In this document: piece after piece, positions 43,896 through 52,818 of the stretch
How positions within the stretch are numbered: position 1 is the stretch's first letter
Layout of the letters: the number at the start of each line of letters is the position of its first letter
Assembly: GCA_009838515.1 (NCBI GenBank)
Contig: VXRL01000084.1
Coordinates: forward strand, 124,001-188,000
DNA: 64,000 nucleotides
Source of the DNA: Terriglobia bacterium
GTDB taxonomy: Bacteria; Acidobacteriota; Terriglobia; Bryobacterales; UBA6623
Direction: 5' to 3'
Translations under genes and position numbers: made by a program
The notes under the pieces: generated by a model
What the model was told of the DNA's origin: nothing
The model's input: the letters and a program-made list of their open reading frames with translations, nothing else
Database searches by the model: none

Positions 43896-44468
43896 ATGGC
43901 ATCCCGGTCTGATTGGGATGCTAAGTACCGAACTGGCCGAGGCCCGATTCCGGATCCCGATCCATTCCTTAGCGAAGCGCTGGAACACGTACGGATGGCT
44001 GCACCGGCGGCGGCGGACGCTGTTGACATCGCGTGCGGGAGAGGCCAACACAGCATTGCCCTGGCGGCCTATGGCCTGAAGACCGTAGCGGTGGACTACT
44101 CGTCGGAGGCCTTGAAGCGCTGCGCGAAGCTGGCTGCGCAGACAGGACTCGCGGTCGAGACTCGTTGCTTTGACTTGGAGAGTGAAGACGCAGACTGGGG
44201 TGATACCCGCTTCGATGTGGTCGCCGTGTTCCGTTACCTGCACCGGCCGCTGGTGCCGCTGTTGAAGCGCATCACCAGACCCGGCGGGATCATCATCTAT
44301 AAGACCTTCACGCGCAAGCAGCTGCAGTTTGGCACAGGCCCGCGCCGGCCTGACTACCTGTTGGAGGAGAAAGAACTCCCCGAGCTGTTCGCCGACTTTC
44401 GACACTTGCTCTATCACGAAACATGCGACTTCGAAGCCACAGCCGCATTGGTTGCGCAGAAGCCCTGA
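43896..44468 (+). CDS. Class I SAM-dependent methyltransferase (TehB-like)
   Basis: A 190-residue methyltransferase: WDAKYRTGRGPIPDPDPFLS, the SAM motif VDIACGRGQHSIALAAYGLKT, VAVDYSSEALKRC, and FDVVAVFRYLHRPLVPLLKR, GGIIIYKTFT. It looks like the TehB/UbiE type with an unknown small-molecule substrate. It follows erpA by 50 bases on the same strand and overlaps the next gene's start by 46 bases, so the three may share a transcript. Confidence 0.85.
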   Translation: MASRSDWDAKYRTGRGPIPDPDPFLSEALEHVRMAAPAAADAVDIACGRGQHSIALAAYGLKTVAVDYSSEALKRCAKLAAQTGLAVETRCFDLESEDADWGDTRFDVVAVFRYLHRPLVPLLKRITRPGGIIIYKTFTRKQLQFGTGPRRPDYLLEEKELPELFADFRHLLYHETCDFEATAALVAQKP

Positions 44469-46336
44469 TCGCCGCCGGCCTGGCCGCGGCTGGAGCGTTC
44501 GCCGGCCCAGCTTCTGCGCAGATCAAAGTCGGTCGCCAGCCTGACGCCAGCGTCATCTTGCCGACCGGGCAGCGAATCACTCCAGCTGGCACGCAAGTCG
44601 TGGTCAACAGCATGCCAATCGCGGCGGCAGCATCGCGTGACGGGCAGCACCTGCTTGTACTGCAGTCGGGCTACGAGACGCCCTCGATCAGCGTGCTCGA
44701 CACGCAAGCAAAGAGTCCGCATAGCCGCGTCGAACTGGCCGACGCTTGGCTTGGCTTGGCATTGAGCGAGGCCGGGGGTCGCCTCTACGTGAGCGGCGGG
44801 GCACGCCAGAGCGTGTGGGAGCTTTCGTTCCGCTCCGGCGAACTGCAACTCCAGCGAGAATTTCCCGTTCCGGGAGAGTGCGCCGGCAACTGCTCTTCAC
44901 TGATCGGAGACGTGCTCCTCGACAGGGATGATCGGACACTTTACGTGCTGGATGTACTGCGCGACCGGGTAATCGTCGTCAACTCCCAGTCGGGACTCGT
45001 GCTGGGCGAGTTCAAGACGGGAATCGCGCCCTATCGCGCCAGACAAACACCCGACGGCGAACACCTATTGATCAGCCACTGGGGAGAGGCCTCGGTCGGC
45101 CTATATAGATTGGCGGACCGGCGGCTGGTGGAGAGGATCCCCGTGGGCGAGCACCCGACAGACCTAGAAGTGGTGGTCGGCGAAGTACAAGTTCCCGGCG
45201 AGGGCGAGGACGAGGTGCTCACCTACCCTGCCCGGCTGTTCGCGGCGTGCGCACATTCTGACAACCTCTGGACCTACGGCATCACGTCCAACAATCGCTT
45301 CGAATTGCTGGACGCCCGCAGCGTCGCGCCACGGCCCGACTCCCCCATTGGCTCCCTGCCGTCTGCGCTGGGTGTGAGCGAAGACGAACGCACGCTCTAT
45401 ATCGCCAACTCCGGGAACAACATCATCCTGGCGGTCAACATCGAAGAGGCACTTCCCGAGCCCCAAGGGGCCCTGCCTACGGGTTGGTTTCCGACCGCCG
45501 TGGTCGGTCTCGACGACGGAGCGCTGGCCTACCTCAGCGGCAAGGGGGACTTCGAAAACCCAGGGCTGGTTGGACTGTTGCCGCCTCTGACGAGCGAACA
45601 GCTAGAGTTTCTGACTGCGGCAGCTGTGCAGAATCTGCCCGGTCCAGAGACGGTGAGTTCGGCACCTCCGGAGGCCGTCAAGCACGTCGTGCTAGTGCTG
45701 ACCGATGTGCCGGCATCGGCCTGGCGGGAACTGCTGGAGGATTCCGCCTACCTCAAGGGCTATGTCGCCCCGACCCGAGAGCAACTGGGCCAAGTCGCGT
45801 GGCTCACAGGCGGGATCGCGACCGATTTCTTTACCAAACTCGGCCCTGCAGTCCATGCCGGGCGGCTCTCGGCACAGGATCTGGCACAAGCGGGCAGGGC
45901 CGCAGCCCCGGCCGCGGGCACACTTTGGACCAACGCAAGGCAAGCATCGATCTCCGCCGAGACCTACGGAATCGCAGGCGGACGTCCGCCGAGCGCTTTC
46001 GTCGCCAATCTTGAGGCCGGAGGAAGCCTACCAAGGCTGGCCGTGGTACGCCTAAGCGGCTCTGACGAACGACAGGCCGGGCATCTGGAACGCCTTCTCG
46101 CGGCACTACTAGAGCACGAGGTGTACGCTGCAACAGCGATCTTCGCAGTATCCACGGGCGAGCAAGCCGGAGCTGCCGTGTCCGGCGGTACAGTGCAGAT
46201 GGATTCTATCCCCGAGGGCCTTACCACGGCACCTGCCGTGCTACGCACGATCGAGTGGCTGCTCGGATTGCGTCCGTTGACTCAAGCCGACAGCGCAAGG
46301 CCTCCTCTCGCTGCGTTGTTCGAGCCGTCCCGCTGA
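44423..46336 (+). CDS. Secreted YncE-like beta-propeller protein with a degenerate phosphoesterase-like C-terminus
   Basis: A 637-residue exported protein: signal peptide (ALIAAGLAAAGAFAGPASAQ), then about 350 residues of beta-propeller repeats (RLYVSGGARQSVWELSF, TLYVLDVLRDRVIVVNSQSG, RTLYIANSGNNIILAVN). Propeller proteins of this kind commonly fuse to an AcpA-like phosphoesterase. Here the second half (EAVKHVVLVLTDVPASAWRE, DSAYLKGYVAP, VRLSGSDERQAGHLERLL) keeps the shape, but the metal ligands are not evident, so catalysis is doubtful. Function unknown. Confidence 0.75.
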   Translation: MRLRSHSRIGCAEALIAAGLAAAGAFAGPASAQIKVGRQPDASVILPTGQRITPAGTQVVVNSMPIAAAASRDGQHLLVLQSGYETPSISVLDTQAKSPHSRVELADAWLGLALSEAGGRLYVSGGARQSVWELSFRSGELQLQREFPVPGECAGNCSSLIGDVLLDRDDRTLYVLDVLRDRVIVVNSQSGLVLGEFKTGIAPYRARQTPDGEHLLISHWGEASVGLYRLADRRLVERIPVGEHPTDLEVVVGEVQVPGEGEDEVLTYPARLFAACAHSDNLWTYGITSNNRFELLDARSVAPRPDSPIGSLPSALGVSEDERTLYIANSGNNIILAVNIEEALPEPQGALPTGWFPTAVVGLDDGALAYLSGKGDFENPGLVGLLPPLTSEQLEFLTAAAVQNLPGPETVSSAPPEAVKHVVLVLTDVPASAWRELLEDSAYLKGYVAPTREQLGQVAWLTGGIATDFFTKLGPAVHAGRLSAQDLAQAGRAAAPAAGTLWTNARQASISAETYGIAGGRPPSAFVANLEAGGSLPRLAVVRLSGSDERQAGHLERLLAALLEHEVYAATAIFAVSTGEQAGAAVSGGTVQMDSIPEGLTTAPAVLRTIEWLLGLRPLTQADSARPPLAALFEPSR

Positions 46337-46442
46337 CTCCGCGCAAGCTGGTTATTCCTAGCGAATGGGTCTTCCCTTCCGGCCAATCCGGGCGTACGGC
46401 AACGGTGCGAGACACTAAGAAATACGGCAGGCCCAAGCCACC

Positions 46443-49400
46443 ATGAGCAAGCCCCGATTCCAGCGCGCCAAGCCGATTGTCGATTTCGCCGCCAGCGAGC
46501 GCGAGATCAGCAAGTTCTGGGACGAGCAGAGGATCTTCGACAAGAGCCTACAGCTCCGCGAGGGTGCTGAGCGCTTCATTTTCAACGAGGGGCCTCCCAC
46601 CGCCAACGGGATGCCCCACAACGGCCACGTGCTCACGCGCGTGTTCAAGGATGTCTTCCTGCGCTACCGGACAATGGCGGGCCGCTACGTTCCGCGCAAG
46701 GCGGGATGGGACACGCACGGGCTCCCGGTAGAGGTAGAAGTCGAAAAGGAACTCGGCATCCACGGCAAGGAGGCTATTGAGGACTACGGTGTAGAGGGCT
46801 TCATCCGCAAGTGCATGGACTCGGTGTTCCGGTACACCGAGGAGTGGGAGAAGATGACCCGCCGGGTGGGCTTCTGGGTTGACCTCTCCGACGCCTATGT
46901 GACCTACCACAAGTCCTATGTAGAGAGCGTATGGTGGGCGCTGAGCCGGCTCTATGAGCAGGGGCTGCTGTACCGCGGCCACAAGATCGTCTGGTGGTGG
47001 CCCCAAGGTGGCACGGCGCTGTCCGCCGGCGAGGTCGGCCTCGGGTACAAGACGGTAGAGGATCCGTCAGTCTACGTGGCGCTTCCGCTCGCGGACGATC
47101 CTTCCACGTCGCTGCTGGTCTGGACGACCACGCCGTGGACGCTGCCAGCCAACCAGTACGTCGCGGTCCGGCCGGACTACGACTACGTGAAGGTGCGGGC
47201 GGGCGAGAGGGCGCTGATTCTGGCAGCGGCTCTGCGCGAGACTCTGGAGCAAAAGCTGGGCCACTCGCTGCCGGTAGAGGAATCTCTGAGCGGCAAGGCG
47301 CTGCTGGGCCTGCGCTATCACCCGCCCTTCGAACATTTCAAACCGGCTTACTGGGACAAGGACGGCGCACTGAGCGAGGGCGGGCGGGAGGTCTACCTGT
47401 GGAAGGTGCTCTCTGGGGACTTCGTCACGCTCGACAGCGGTACCGGCCTCGTGCACCAAGCACCCGCCTTCGGCGAGGTGGACTACGAGGTGCACAAGGA
47501 TACCGCCAGTCGCTATCTGGATCCGTCAGACGTGCCCTTGCTCTGTCCGGTGCGGACGGACGGCACGTTTGACGACGACATCACGGAAGTTGCGGGCCAA
47601 TGGGTCAAAGAGGCCGACAGAACGCTGATCCGCATGCTCCGGGACAGCGGCAGTCTCGTCCATCGCGAGAACTACCGCCACGACTATCCATTCTGCTGGC
47701 GCGCAGACGAGGATCCGCTGATCCAGTACGCACGCCCGGCGTGGTTCGTCAGGACCACTGCCCGTAACCAGCAGGTCTTGTCAAACAACGACAAGATCAA
47801 TTGGCTTCCCGAGCATATCGGGACCGGCCGATTCGGTGACTTCCTGCGCAACAACGTCGACTGGGCGTTGTCGCGGGAACGCTACTGGGGGACACCCCTC
47901 AACGTCTGGATTAACGATGTCACCGGCGCAATGGCAGTCCCAGCGTCTGCCGACGAGATCCTCGCCAAGAACCCAGCGGCATTCGACCATTTCCACCGCG
48001 CCAAGACTGCCGATCCGTCCCTGTCCGATCACCTGATGGTTCACAAGCCCTGGATCGACGAAGTCACTTGGACGGAACCGGGGGAGGAGGGCGTCTACCG
48101 GCGCGTGCCGGAAGTCATCGACTGCTGGTTCGATTCCGGATGCATGCCCTTCGCGCAGTTCGGCTATCCGCACGAGGGGCGGCGGAAGTTCGAGTCGCGC
48201 TTCCCGGCGGACTACATCACCGAGGCTATCGACCAGACGCGCGGCTGGTTCTACTCGCAGTTGATGGTATCGACGCTGGTCTTCGACGAGCAGTGCAGCA
48301 AGGATCTGGGGATCGAGCCCCCGGGGTTTCCACACCCCTTCCGCAATTGCATCGTGCTTGGCCACGTGGCCGACGCCACCGGCAAGAAGGAGTCGAAGTC
48401 CCTGGGCAACTACACGCCTCCTGAGGTGATCTTCGACGCCGTGGCCCAGGATTTCGCCGTGATGTCCGTATTGGACGTCCCGGAGCAGCCAGCGAAGGGG
48501 GAAGCCCTGATCTCGAGGCAGGATCTTGAAGCGCTCGATCTCAAGGCGGGCGACGAGGTCACGGTGGCGGCGTGCGATTCCGCCGGAAAGCGCACGCATG
48601 TGAGAGTGCGGCCCGCTAAGTTCGTGCCGCGACGGTCGCTGCTGCTGTCGGCCCGCGACTTGAATTCCATTGGCGCAACGGTTGCCCGGGCGGATAAGGT
48701 CGCGCCAAACGATGTGCCCCGCTTGCCCGCAAGCGAGCGCGTCACGCTGACGGCGCCAGCGCCAGCGCCCGGCGCCGACGCATTCCGCTGGTTCTTCTTG
48801 GCCGGCAACCCGCCATGGTCGCCGACGCGCCACTCGCTGGCGAATGTTCGCATGATCCAAAAGGAGTTTCCGCTCAAGCTCAGGAACGTCTACTCCTTTT
48901 TCACGATCTATGCCGAGATCGACGGCTTCGACCCCAGCACGATGCCGGGGCGCCCTGCCGCGGAACGAGCCCTGCTGGACCGCTGGATCCTGTCTGAACT
49001 CGACATCTTGGCGGGCCGAGTGCGGGACAACATGGATGCCTTCCTGGCGTACGAAGCTGCAGCGGAGCTGGGTAAGTTCGTCGACGCGCTTTCGAACTGG
49101 TACGTGCGCCGAAGCCGGCAGCGTTTCTGGAAGGGCGAGTTTGACGCCGACAAGACCGATGCGTACGCGACGCTCTACGAGTGCTTGGTAAGCGTCGCCA
49201 AGCTCAGCGGCGCCTTCACGCCGTTCATGGCGGAAGAGATCTACCAAAACATAGTGCGGGGAGCGGGCGTCGCAGGAAGGGAGAGCGTTCACCTGTGCGA
49301 CCTGCCCGTTAGCTTGGGTCGTGTCGATCAGAGCCTCTCCGAAGAGATGGCCGCGGTGCGCGGAATCGTCTCGCTGGGCCTGAGGGTGCGGACGGACCAC

Positions 49401-50084
49401 CAGCTGAAGGTGCGCCAACCGCTGCGCAGGGCGGAGGTCGTGATCGCCGATCCGGGTCTGCGCGAGCGCGTCAAGCCGTACTCTGCCTTGGTGGAGGACG
49501 AACTGAACGTCCACGAGGCCGCCTTTGTGGACGGCGAGCAAGCGCACGTCAAGTACTTGGTCAAGCCAAACTTCCGGCGGCTGGGCCCGAGGCTGGGACC
49601 GAAGATGAAGCAGGCCAAGCGGATCTTCGAGGAGCTTGACGCCGCCAAGCTGCGGGCGAGCCTGCTTGCCGACGGGACGACCAGCATCGACTTTGATGGC
49701 GAGGACTTAGTCCTAGACAGCGAGGATGTCCAAGTGAGCGTCGAGGCTGAGGAGAGCTTCGCCGCCGCAGGTGACTCGACGATGGTTGCGGTGCTGAGCA
49801 CCGAACTTGACGAAGAGCTGCTCGACGAAGGCTTCTATCGCGAACTCCTGCATCGCGTGCAGAATCTGCGCAAGACCGCGGATATCGAGTACACGCGGCG
49901 CATCGGACTCTTCGTGGAGGGATCGGACCGAACGGCCCGGATCGTGGCCCAGCACCGCAAGCACCTGATGGCGGAGACTCTGTGCACGAACCTGGCCGCA
50001 TCACCTATCCGGGAGGCGGACGCCATCACCGAAGCCTTCCAGATCGATGGCGAGCAGATCCGGCTGGAGATGCTTCCGCTGTGA
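46443..50084 (+). CDS. ileS: Isoleucyl-tRNA synthetase with an extra domain near the KMSKS loop
   Basis: A 1213-residue class I synthetase charging tRNA-Ile. HIGH is PHNGHVL (residues 58-64), the CP1 editing domain includes WTTTPWTLPANQYVAV, and the KMSKS counterpart is GKKESKSLGNYTPPEV (K648-S653). Directly after DAV (667) about 109 residues (668-776) are inserted, including LKAGDEVTVAACDS and FVPRRSLLLSARD. The normal sequence then resumes at GADAFRWFFLAGNPPWSPTRHS. The C-terminal anticodon-binding region is complete. Total length is about 100-200 above most type 2 enzymes. Confidence 0.95.
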   Translation: MSKPRFQRAKPIVDFAASEREISKFWDEQRIFDKSLQLREGAERFIFNEGPPTANGMPHNGHVLTRVFKDVFLRYRTMAGRYVPRKAGWDTHGLPVEVEVEKELGIHGKEAIEDYGVEGFIRKCMDSVFRYTEEWEKMTRRVGFWVDLSDAYVTYHKSYVESVWWALSRLYEQGLLYRGHKIVWWWPQGGTALSAGEVGLGYKTVEDPSVYVALPLADDPSTSLLVWTTTPWTLPANQYVAVRPDYDYVKVRAGERALILAAALRETLEQKLGHSLPVEESLSGKALLGLRYHPPFEHFKPAYWDKDGALSEGGREVYLWKVLSGDFVTLDSGTGLVHQAPAFGEVDYEVHKDTASRYLDPSDVPLLCPVRTDGTFDDDITEVAGQWVKEADRTLIRMLRDSGSLVHRENYRHDYPFCWRADEDPLIQYARPAWFVRTTARNQQVLSNNDKINWLPEHIGTGRFGDFLRNNVDWALSRERYWGTPLNVWINDVTGAMAVPASADEILAKNPAAFDHFHRAKTADPSLSDHLMVHKPWIDEVTWTEPGEEGVYRRVPEVIDCWFDSGCMPFAQFGYPHEGRRKFESRFPADYITEAIDQTRGWFYSQLMVSTLVFDEQCSKDLGIEPPGFPHPFRNCIVLGHVADATGKKESKSLGNYTPPEVIFDAVAQDFAVMSVLDVPEQPAKGEALISRQDLEALDLKAGDEVTVAACDSAGKRTHVRVRPAKFVPRRSLLLSARDLNSIGATVARADKVAPNDVPRLPASERVTLTAPAPAPGADAFRWFFLAGNPPWSPTRHSLANVRMIQKEFPLKLRNVYSFFTIYAEIDGFDPSTMPGRPAAERALLDRWILSELDILAGRVRDNMDAFLAYEAAAELGKFVDALSNWYVRRSRQRFWKGEFDADKTDAYATLYECLVSVAKLSGAFTPFMAEEIYQNIVRGAGVAGRESVHLCDLPVSLGRVDQSLSEEMAAVRGIVSLGLRVRTDHQLKVRQPLRRAEVVIADPGLRERVKPYSALVEDELNVHEAAFVDGEQAHVKYLVKPNFRRLGPRLGPKMKQAKRIFEELDAAKLRASLLADGTTSIDFDGEDLVLDSEDVQVSVEAEESFAAAGDSTMVAVLSTELDEELLDEGFYRELLHRVQNLRKTADIEYTRRIGLFVEGSDRTARIVAQHRKHLMAETLCTNLAASPIREADAITEAFQIDGEQIRLEMLPL

Positions 50085-50120
50085 TGGCGGGTGCGCGAAT
50101 CCAAGCAGGCGCGATGAACC

Positions 50121-51191
50121 GTGGAAGTACCGACGCACACACCGTTGGTTGGGCGGGATTTTGACGAACTCGCCGATCTGATTCAATCGCTCGGCGAAGC
50201 CCCGTACCGGGCACGTCAGATCTACCAAGGCCTGTACCGCGATCAGGTCGGGGCCGTTTCTGCGATTTCGACGCTGCCCTTGAGCTTGCGAGAAGCCCTA
50301 GAGCGGGATCATGGCAGCGGACAGCCCGCGATCCATTCCCGCTTCGTCTCGGTCGACGGCACCGTGCGCTACCTCCTGCGCCTAGCGGACGAACGCACCG
50401 TCGAAGCGGTCTTCATCCCCGAATCCGACCGCGACACGCTCTGCATTTCCAGCCAGGTTGGCTGCGCGGTGGACTGCAAGTTCTGCCTCACGGCGCTGAT
50501 GGGACTGGAACGCAACCTGACCGCGGGGGAGATCGTCGGTCAGGTACTGGCCATATCGATGGACCAGGGGCTCGACGCCAAGCGCAGGCCGATCAATGTC
50601 GTGATGATGGGCATGGGCGAGCCGCTGCTCAACCTAGGCTCGGTCATGAAGGCGACGCGGCTGCTGGCGGATCCCGATGGCGTGGGAATTCCGCAGCGCA
50701 GGATCACGGTCTCGACGGCGGGCATCGTACCCAAGATCGCGGAGTTTGGAAGCTACCCGGTGCGGGGCAAGCTCGCGATCTCATTGAACGCTTCCAATCA
50801 GCAGCAACGCTTGGAAGTCATGCCGTTGACCGCCAAGTACCGATTGGAGGACCTGCTGCAGGCGTGCCACGAATACCCGTTGCGGCCGTGGGAGAAGCTC
50901 ACTTTCGAGTACGTGCTGCTGCGGGACGTCAACGATTCGGACGACGATGCGCGGCGCTTGGTGGGCTTGGTGGCAGGACTGAAGTGCTCAGTCAACCTGA
51001 TCGCGCTCAATCCCGGCGAGGGCATCCCCTACAAGACTCCCGAGGATCGGCGCGTGCGGGCCTTTCGGGCGATCTTGCACCCGCGTATTCCCTGCTTTGT
51101 GCGCAGACCGCGAGGACGCGACATATTCGCCGCTTGCGGGCAGCTCCGCCGGACCAGCGAAGCGGCACCGGACCAGATCCCAACAGCGTAG
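50121..51191 (+). CDS. rlmN: 23S rRNA/tRNA (adenine-C2)-methyltransferase RlmN
   Basis: A 356-residue radical SAM enzyme that methylates C2 of A2503 in 23S rRNA and A37 in some tRNAs. Key marks are QVGCAVDCKFCLTALMG (the CxxxCxxC cluster), GMGEPLLN, a conserved FEYVLLRDVNDSDDDA and the C-terminal DIFAACGQLR containing the catalytic Cys. Start GTG 50121 lies 36 bases after the ileS stop. Absence of A2503 methylation lowers fidelity, so the gene is usually constitutive. Confidence 0.96.
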   Translation: MEVPTHTPLVGRDFDELADLIQSLGEAPYRARQIYQGLYRDQVGAVSAISTLPLSLREALERDHGSGQPAIHSRFVSVDGTVRYLLRLADERTVEAVFIPESDRDTLCISSQVGCAVDCKFCLTALMGLERNLTAGEIVGQVLAISMDQGLDAKRRPINVVMMGMGEPLLNLGSVMKATRLLADPDGVGIPQRRITVSTAGIVPKIAEFGSYPVRGKLAISLNASNQQQRLEVMPLTAKYRLEDLLQACHEYPLRPWEKLTFEYVLLRDVNDSDDDARRLVGLVAGLKCSVNLIALNPGEGIPYKTPEDRRVRAFRAILHPRIPCFVRRPRGRDIFAACGQLRRTSEAAPDQIPTA

Positions 51192-51217
51192 GCAGTGCTG
51201 CAGCGGGTGGCTCGCCA

Positions 51218-51252
51218 CGAGTGTGACGTAGCGAGCGAGGCCCGCACACTCG
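51218..51252 (+). terminator. Possible transcript-end hairpin after rlmN
   Basis: CGAGTGTG (51218-51225) pairs with CACACTCG (51245-51252), an 8-bp stem around a 19-base loop. No U-run follows, so termination is uncertain. Confidence 0.4.
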
Positions 51253-51300
51253 CGGGCTCCGCATGCATCCGCGTGCAAGGCGCGTTCGTATAATCGCGAT

Positions 51301-52299
51301 ATGGCAATTCAGACCACCGTCGTGGGCAGCTACCCGATCCCGCTCTGGCTGTACGGCGATAGCTCGAAGGGCACGCTGCGCGACGCGGTTTCGGTCGTCT
51401 TGCATACGCAGGAGCGGATCGGCATCGACGTGGTGGCCGATGGCGAATTGAATCGATTCGATCCCTCACACCCCGAAACGAACGGGATGATCGACTACTT
51501 CGTGAGCCAGTTCTCCGGCGTTCACACGGAGTACTCGATCAGCGATCTGGATATGTTCCAAGCCGACGCCGGCATGGCCTTTCGGACGGCCCCGGCGGGG
51601 GTAGTCACCGAACAGATCGGCGAGGGCACGCTCAACCTGCCGGCCGACTACGAATTCGTGCGGGATCTTGCGACCAAGCCGTTGAAGTTCACCTGCACGG
51701 GACCGCACATGCTCACCAAGACGCTGACCGATCGCCACTACGGAAGTCGCGAGGAGCTTTGCATGGCGGTCGCCGGCGTCCTACGCTCGCAGCTAGAGCG
51801 AATTCCGGCCGAGATTATCCAGCTCGACGAGGCGAACATCACTGGCCACCCGGAAGAGGGCGAGTGGGCCGCGGCCGCGCTTAATCATGTACTCGATGGA
51901 GTCGGGGGGCGCAAGGGAGTGCATCTGTGCTTCGGAAACTACGGCGGACAGCAGATCCAATCCGGCATTTGGGATGACCTGCTGCCCTACCTGAATGCCC
52001 TGCGCTGTGACTTCTTCCTGCTGGAATTCGCCAGGCGAGGGTACGAAGAACTCCACGTGCTAAAGGATCTCAATTCGTCAGCCGGGCTCGGACTCAGTGT
52101 GGTTGACATCAAGGACAACGGGGTCGAGAGCCCGGATCTGATCGCTTCGCGCATCGAACAGGCTGCCAAGACTCTGGGAGAGGAACGCATCCATTTCGTT
52201 AATCCGGACTGCGGGTTCTGGATGCTCTCCCGCAGTGTCGCCGATCGCAAGATGCAGGCGCTCGTGGCCGGTCGAAACCTCTATCAGGGCTCGCACTGA
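51301..52299 (+). CDS. MetE-like protein (cobalamin-independent methionine synthase C-terminal domain)
   Basis: A 332-residue TIM-barrel protein resembling the catalytic half of MetE: TTVVGSYPIPLWLY, VADGELNRFDP, FTCTGPHMLTKTL, IIQLDEANITGHPEE and, for zinc, HLCFGNYGGQQ plus the terminal NPDCGFWMLSRSVADRKM. The zinc-binding His, Cys and final Cys are all present. Lacking MetE's N-terminal half, it may use a corrinoid protein, methylcobalamin or small thiol acceptor instead of folate. It stands alone downstream of rlmN. Confidence 0.85.
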   Translation: MAIQTTVVGSYPIPLWLYGDSSKGTLRDAVSVVLHTQERIGIDVVADGELNRFDPSHPETNGMIDYFVSQFSGVHTEYSISDLDMFQADAGMAFRTAPAGVVTEQIGEGTLNLPADYEFVRDLATKPLKFTCTGPHMLTKTLTDRHYGSREELCMAVAGVLRSQLERIPAEIIQLDEANITGHPEEGEWAAAALNHVLDGVGGRKGVHLCFGNYGGQQIQSGIWDDLLPYLNALRCDFFLLEFARRGYEELHVLKDLNSSAGLGLSVVDIKDNGVESPDLIASRIEQAAKTLGEERIHFVNPDCGFWMLSRSVADRKMQALVAGRNLYQGSH

Positions 52300-52619
52300 G
52301 AGCAGCTCGACGACTACTGCTTGGACACCCTCAACGCAGTACGCAGTTTCTGCGCAGACGGAAGGGGTGTGGATCGGGCTGCGCAAGTTGACGCCGGAGA
52401 CGGTGAAGTGGTTGTGACCGGAGTTGCAGGGGCATAGGGTCAAGCCGCATGGTTTCCCGCAGCTATGGCCGAGCAGACCATGTTGAGACGGTGGGAACTG
52501 GACACTTCTGGTGTTTCGGCATCAACGAACCGACAAAGAGGCCGTAGTGGGCTCGACCAAACCGGCCGCACCACCGACAACCGGGCTCGCCACGCAGACG
52601 CTCGCCGGAATCGGGCCAA
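52300..52619. other. Intergenic region upstream of the Fic operator array
   Basis: No gene recognised. Short frames (for example 52465-52680, Asn/Arg-rich) have no homology. It may contain the fic promoter further down and leftovers of older sequence. Confidence 0.4.
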
Positions 52620-52800
52620 TGACGCGTCAAAGAATCGGCAGAACCTTGACACGTCGCTGATGACATGTCAAGACAGTTGACACGTCAGGCTCGTCATGGA
52701 AAGAAATTTCCAAAAGCTTGACACGTTAGAGGCAATATGGCAAATTGATTGACACGTCAAGCTCGTCATGGAAAGAAATCGCCAAAAGCTTGACACGTCA
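52620..52800 (+). promoter_or_regulatory. Array of seven palindromic operators before the fic gene
   Basis: Repeats of the palindrome-like TTGACACGTCA lie at 52646-52655, 52677-52687, 52718-52728 (one mismatch), 52749-52759 and 52790-52800. Inverted or perfect forms lie at 52620-52630 (TGACGCGTCAA) and 52661-52671 (TGACATGTCAA). The consensus is TGACRYGTCA. The last copy ends 9 bases before the fic ATG. The Fic protein has a C-terminal winged HTH, so autorepression is likely. Confidence 0.7.
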
Positions 52801-52818
52801 GAGACGATATGGCAACAC
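52677..52818 (+). repeat. Direct duplication of a 72-base operator unit
   Basis: Two nearly identical units, beginning TTGACACGTCARGCTCGTCA and ending with an ATATGGCAA start-like sequence, are at 52677-52747 and 52749-52818. The second unit's end is the true fic start. Confidence 0.75.

Noticed and set aside
52465..52680. Asn/Arg-rich 71-codon frame upstream of fic
   Set aside because: No homology or ribosome site; it runs into the operator array.
52620..52818. CRISPR array before the fic gene
   Set aside because: Sites are 11-base palindromes at about 15-41 base distances plus one 72-base duplication; this is operator-like.
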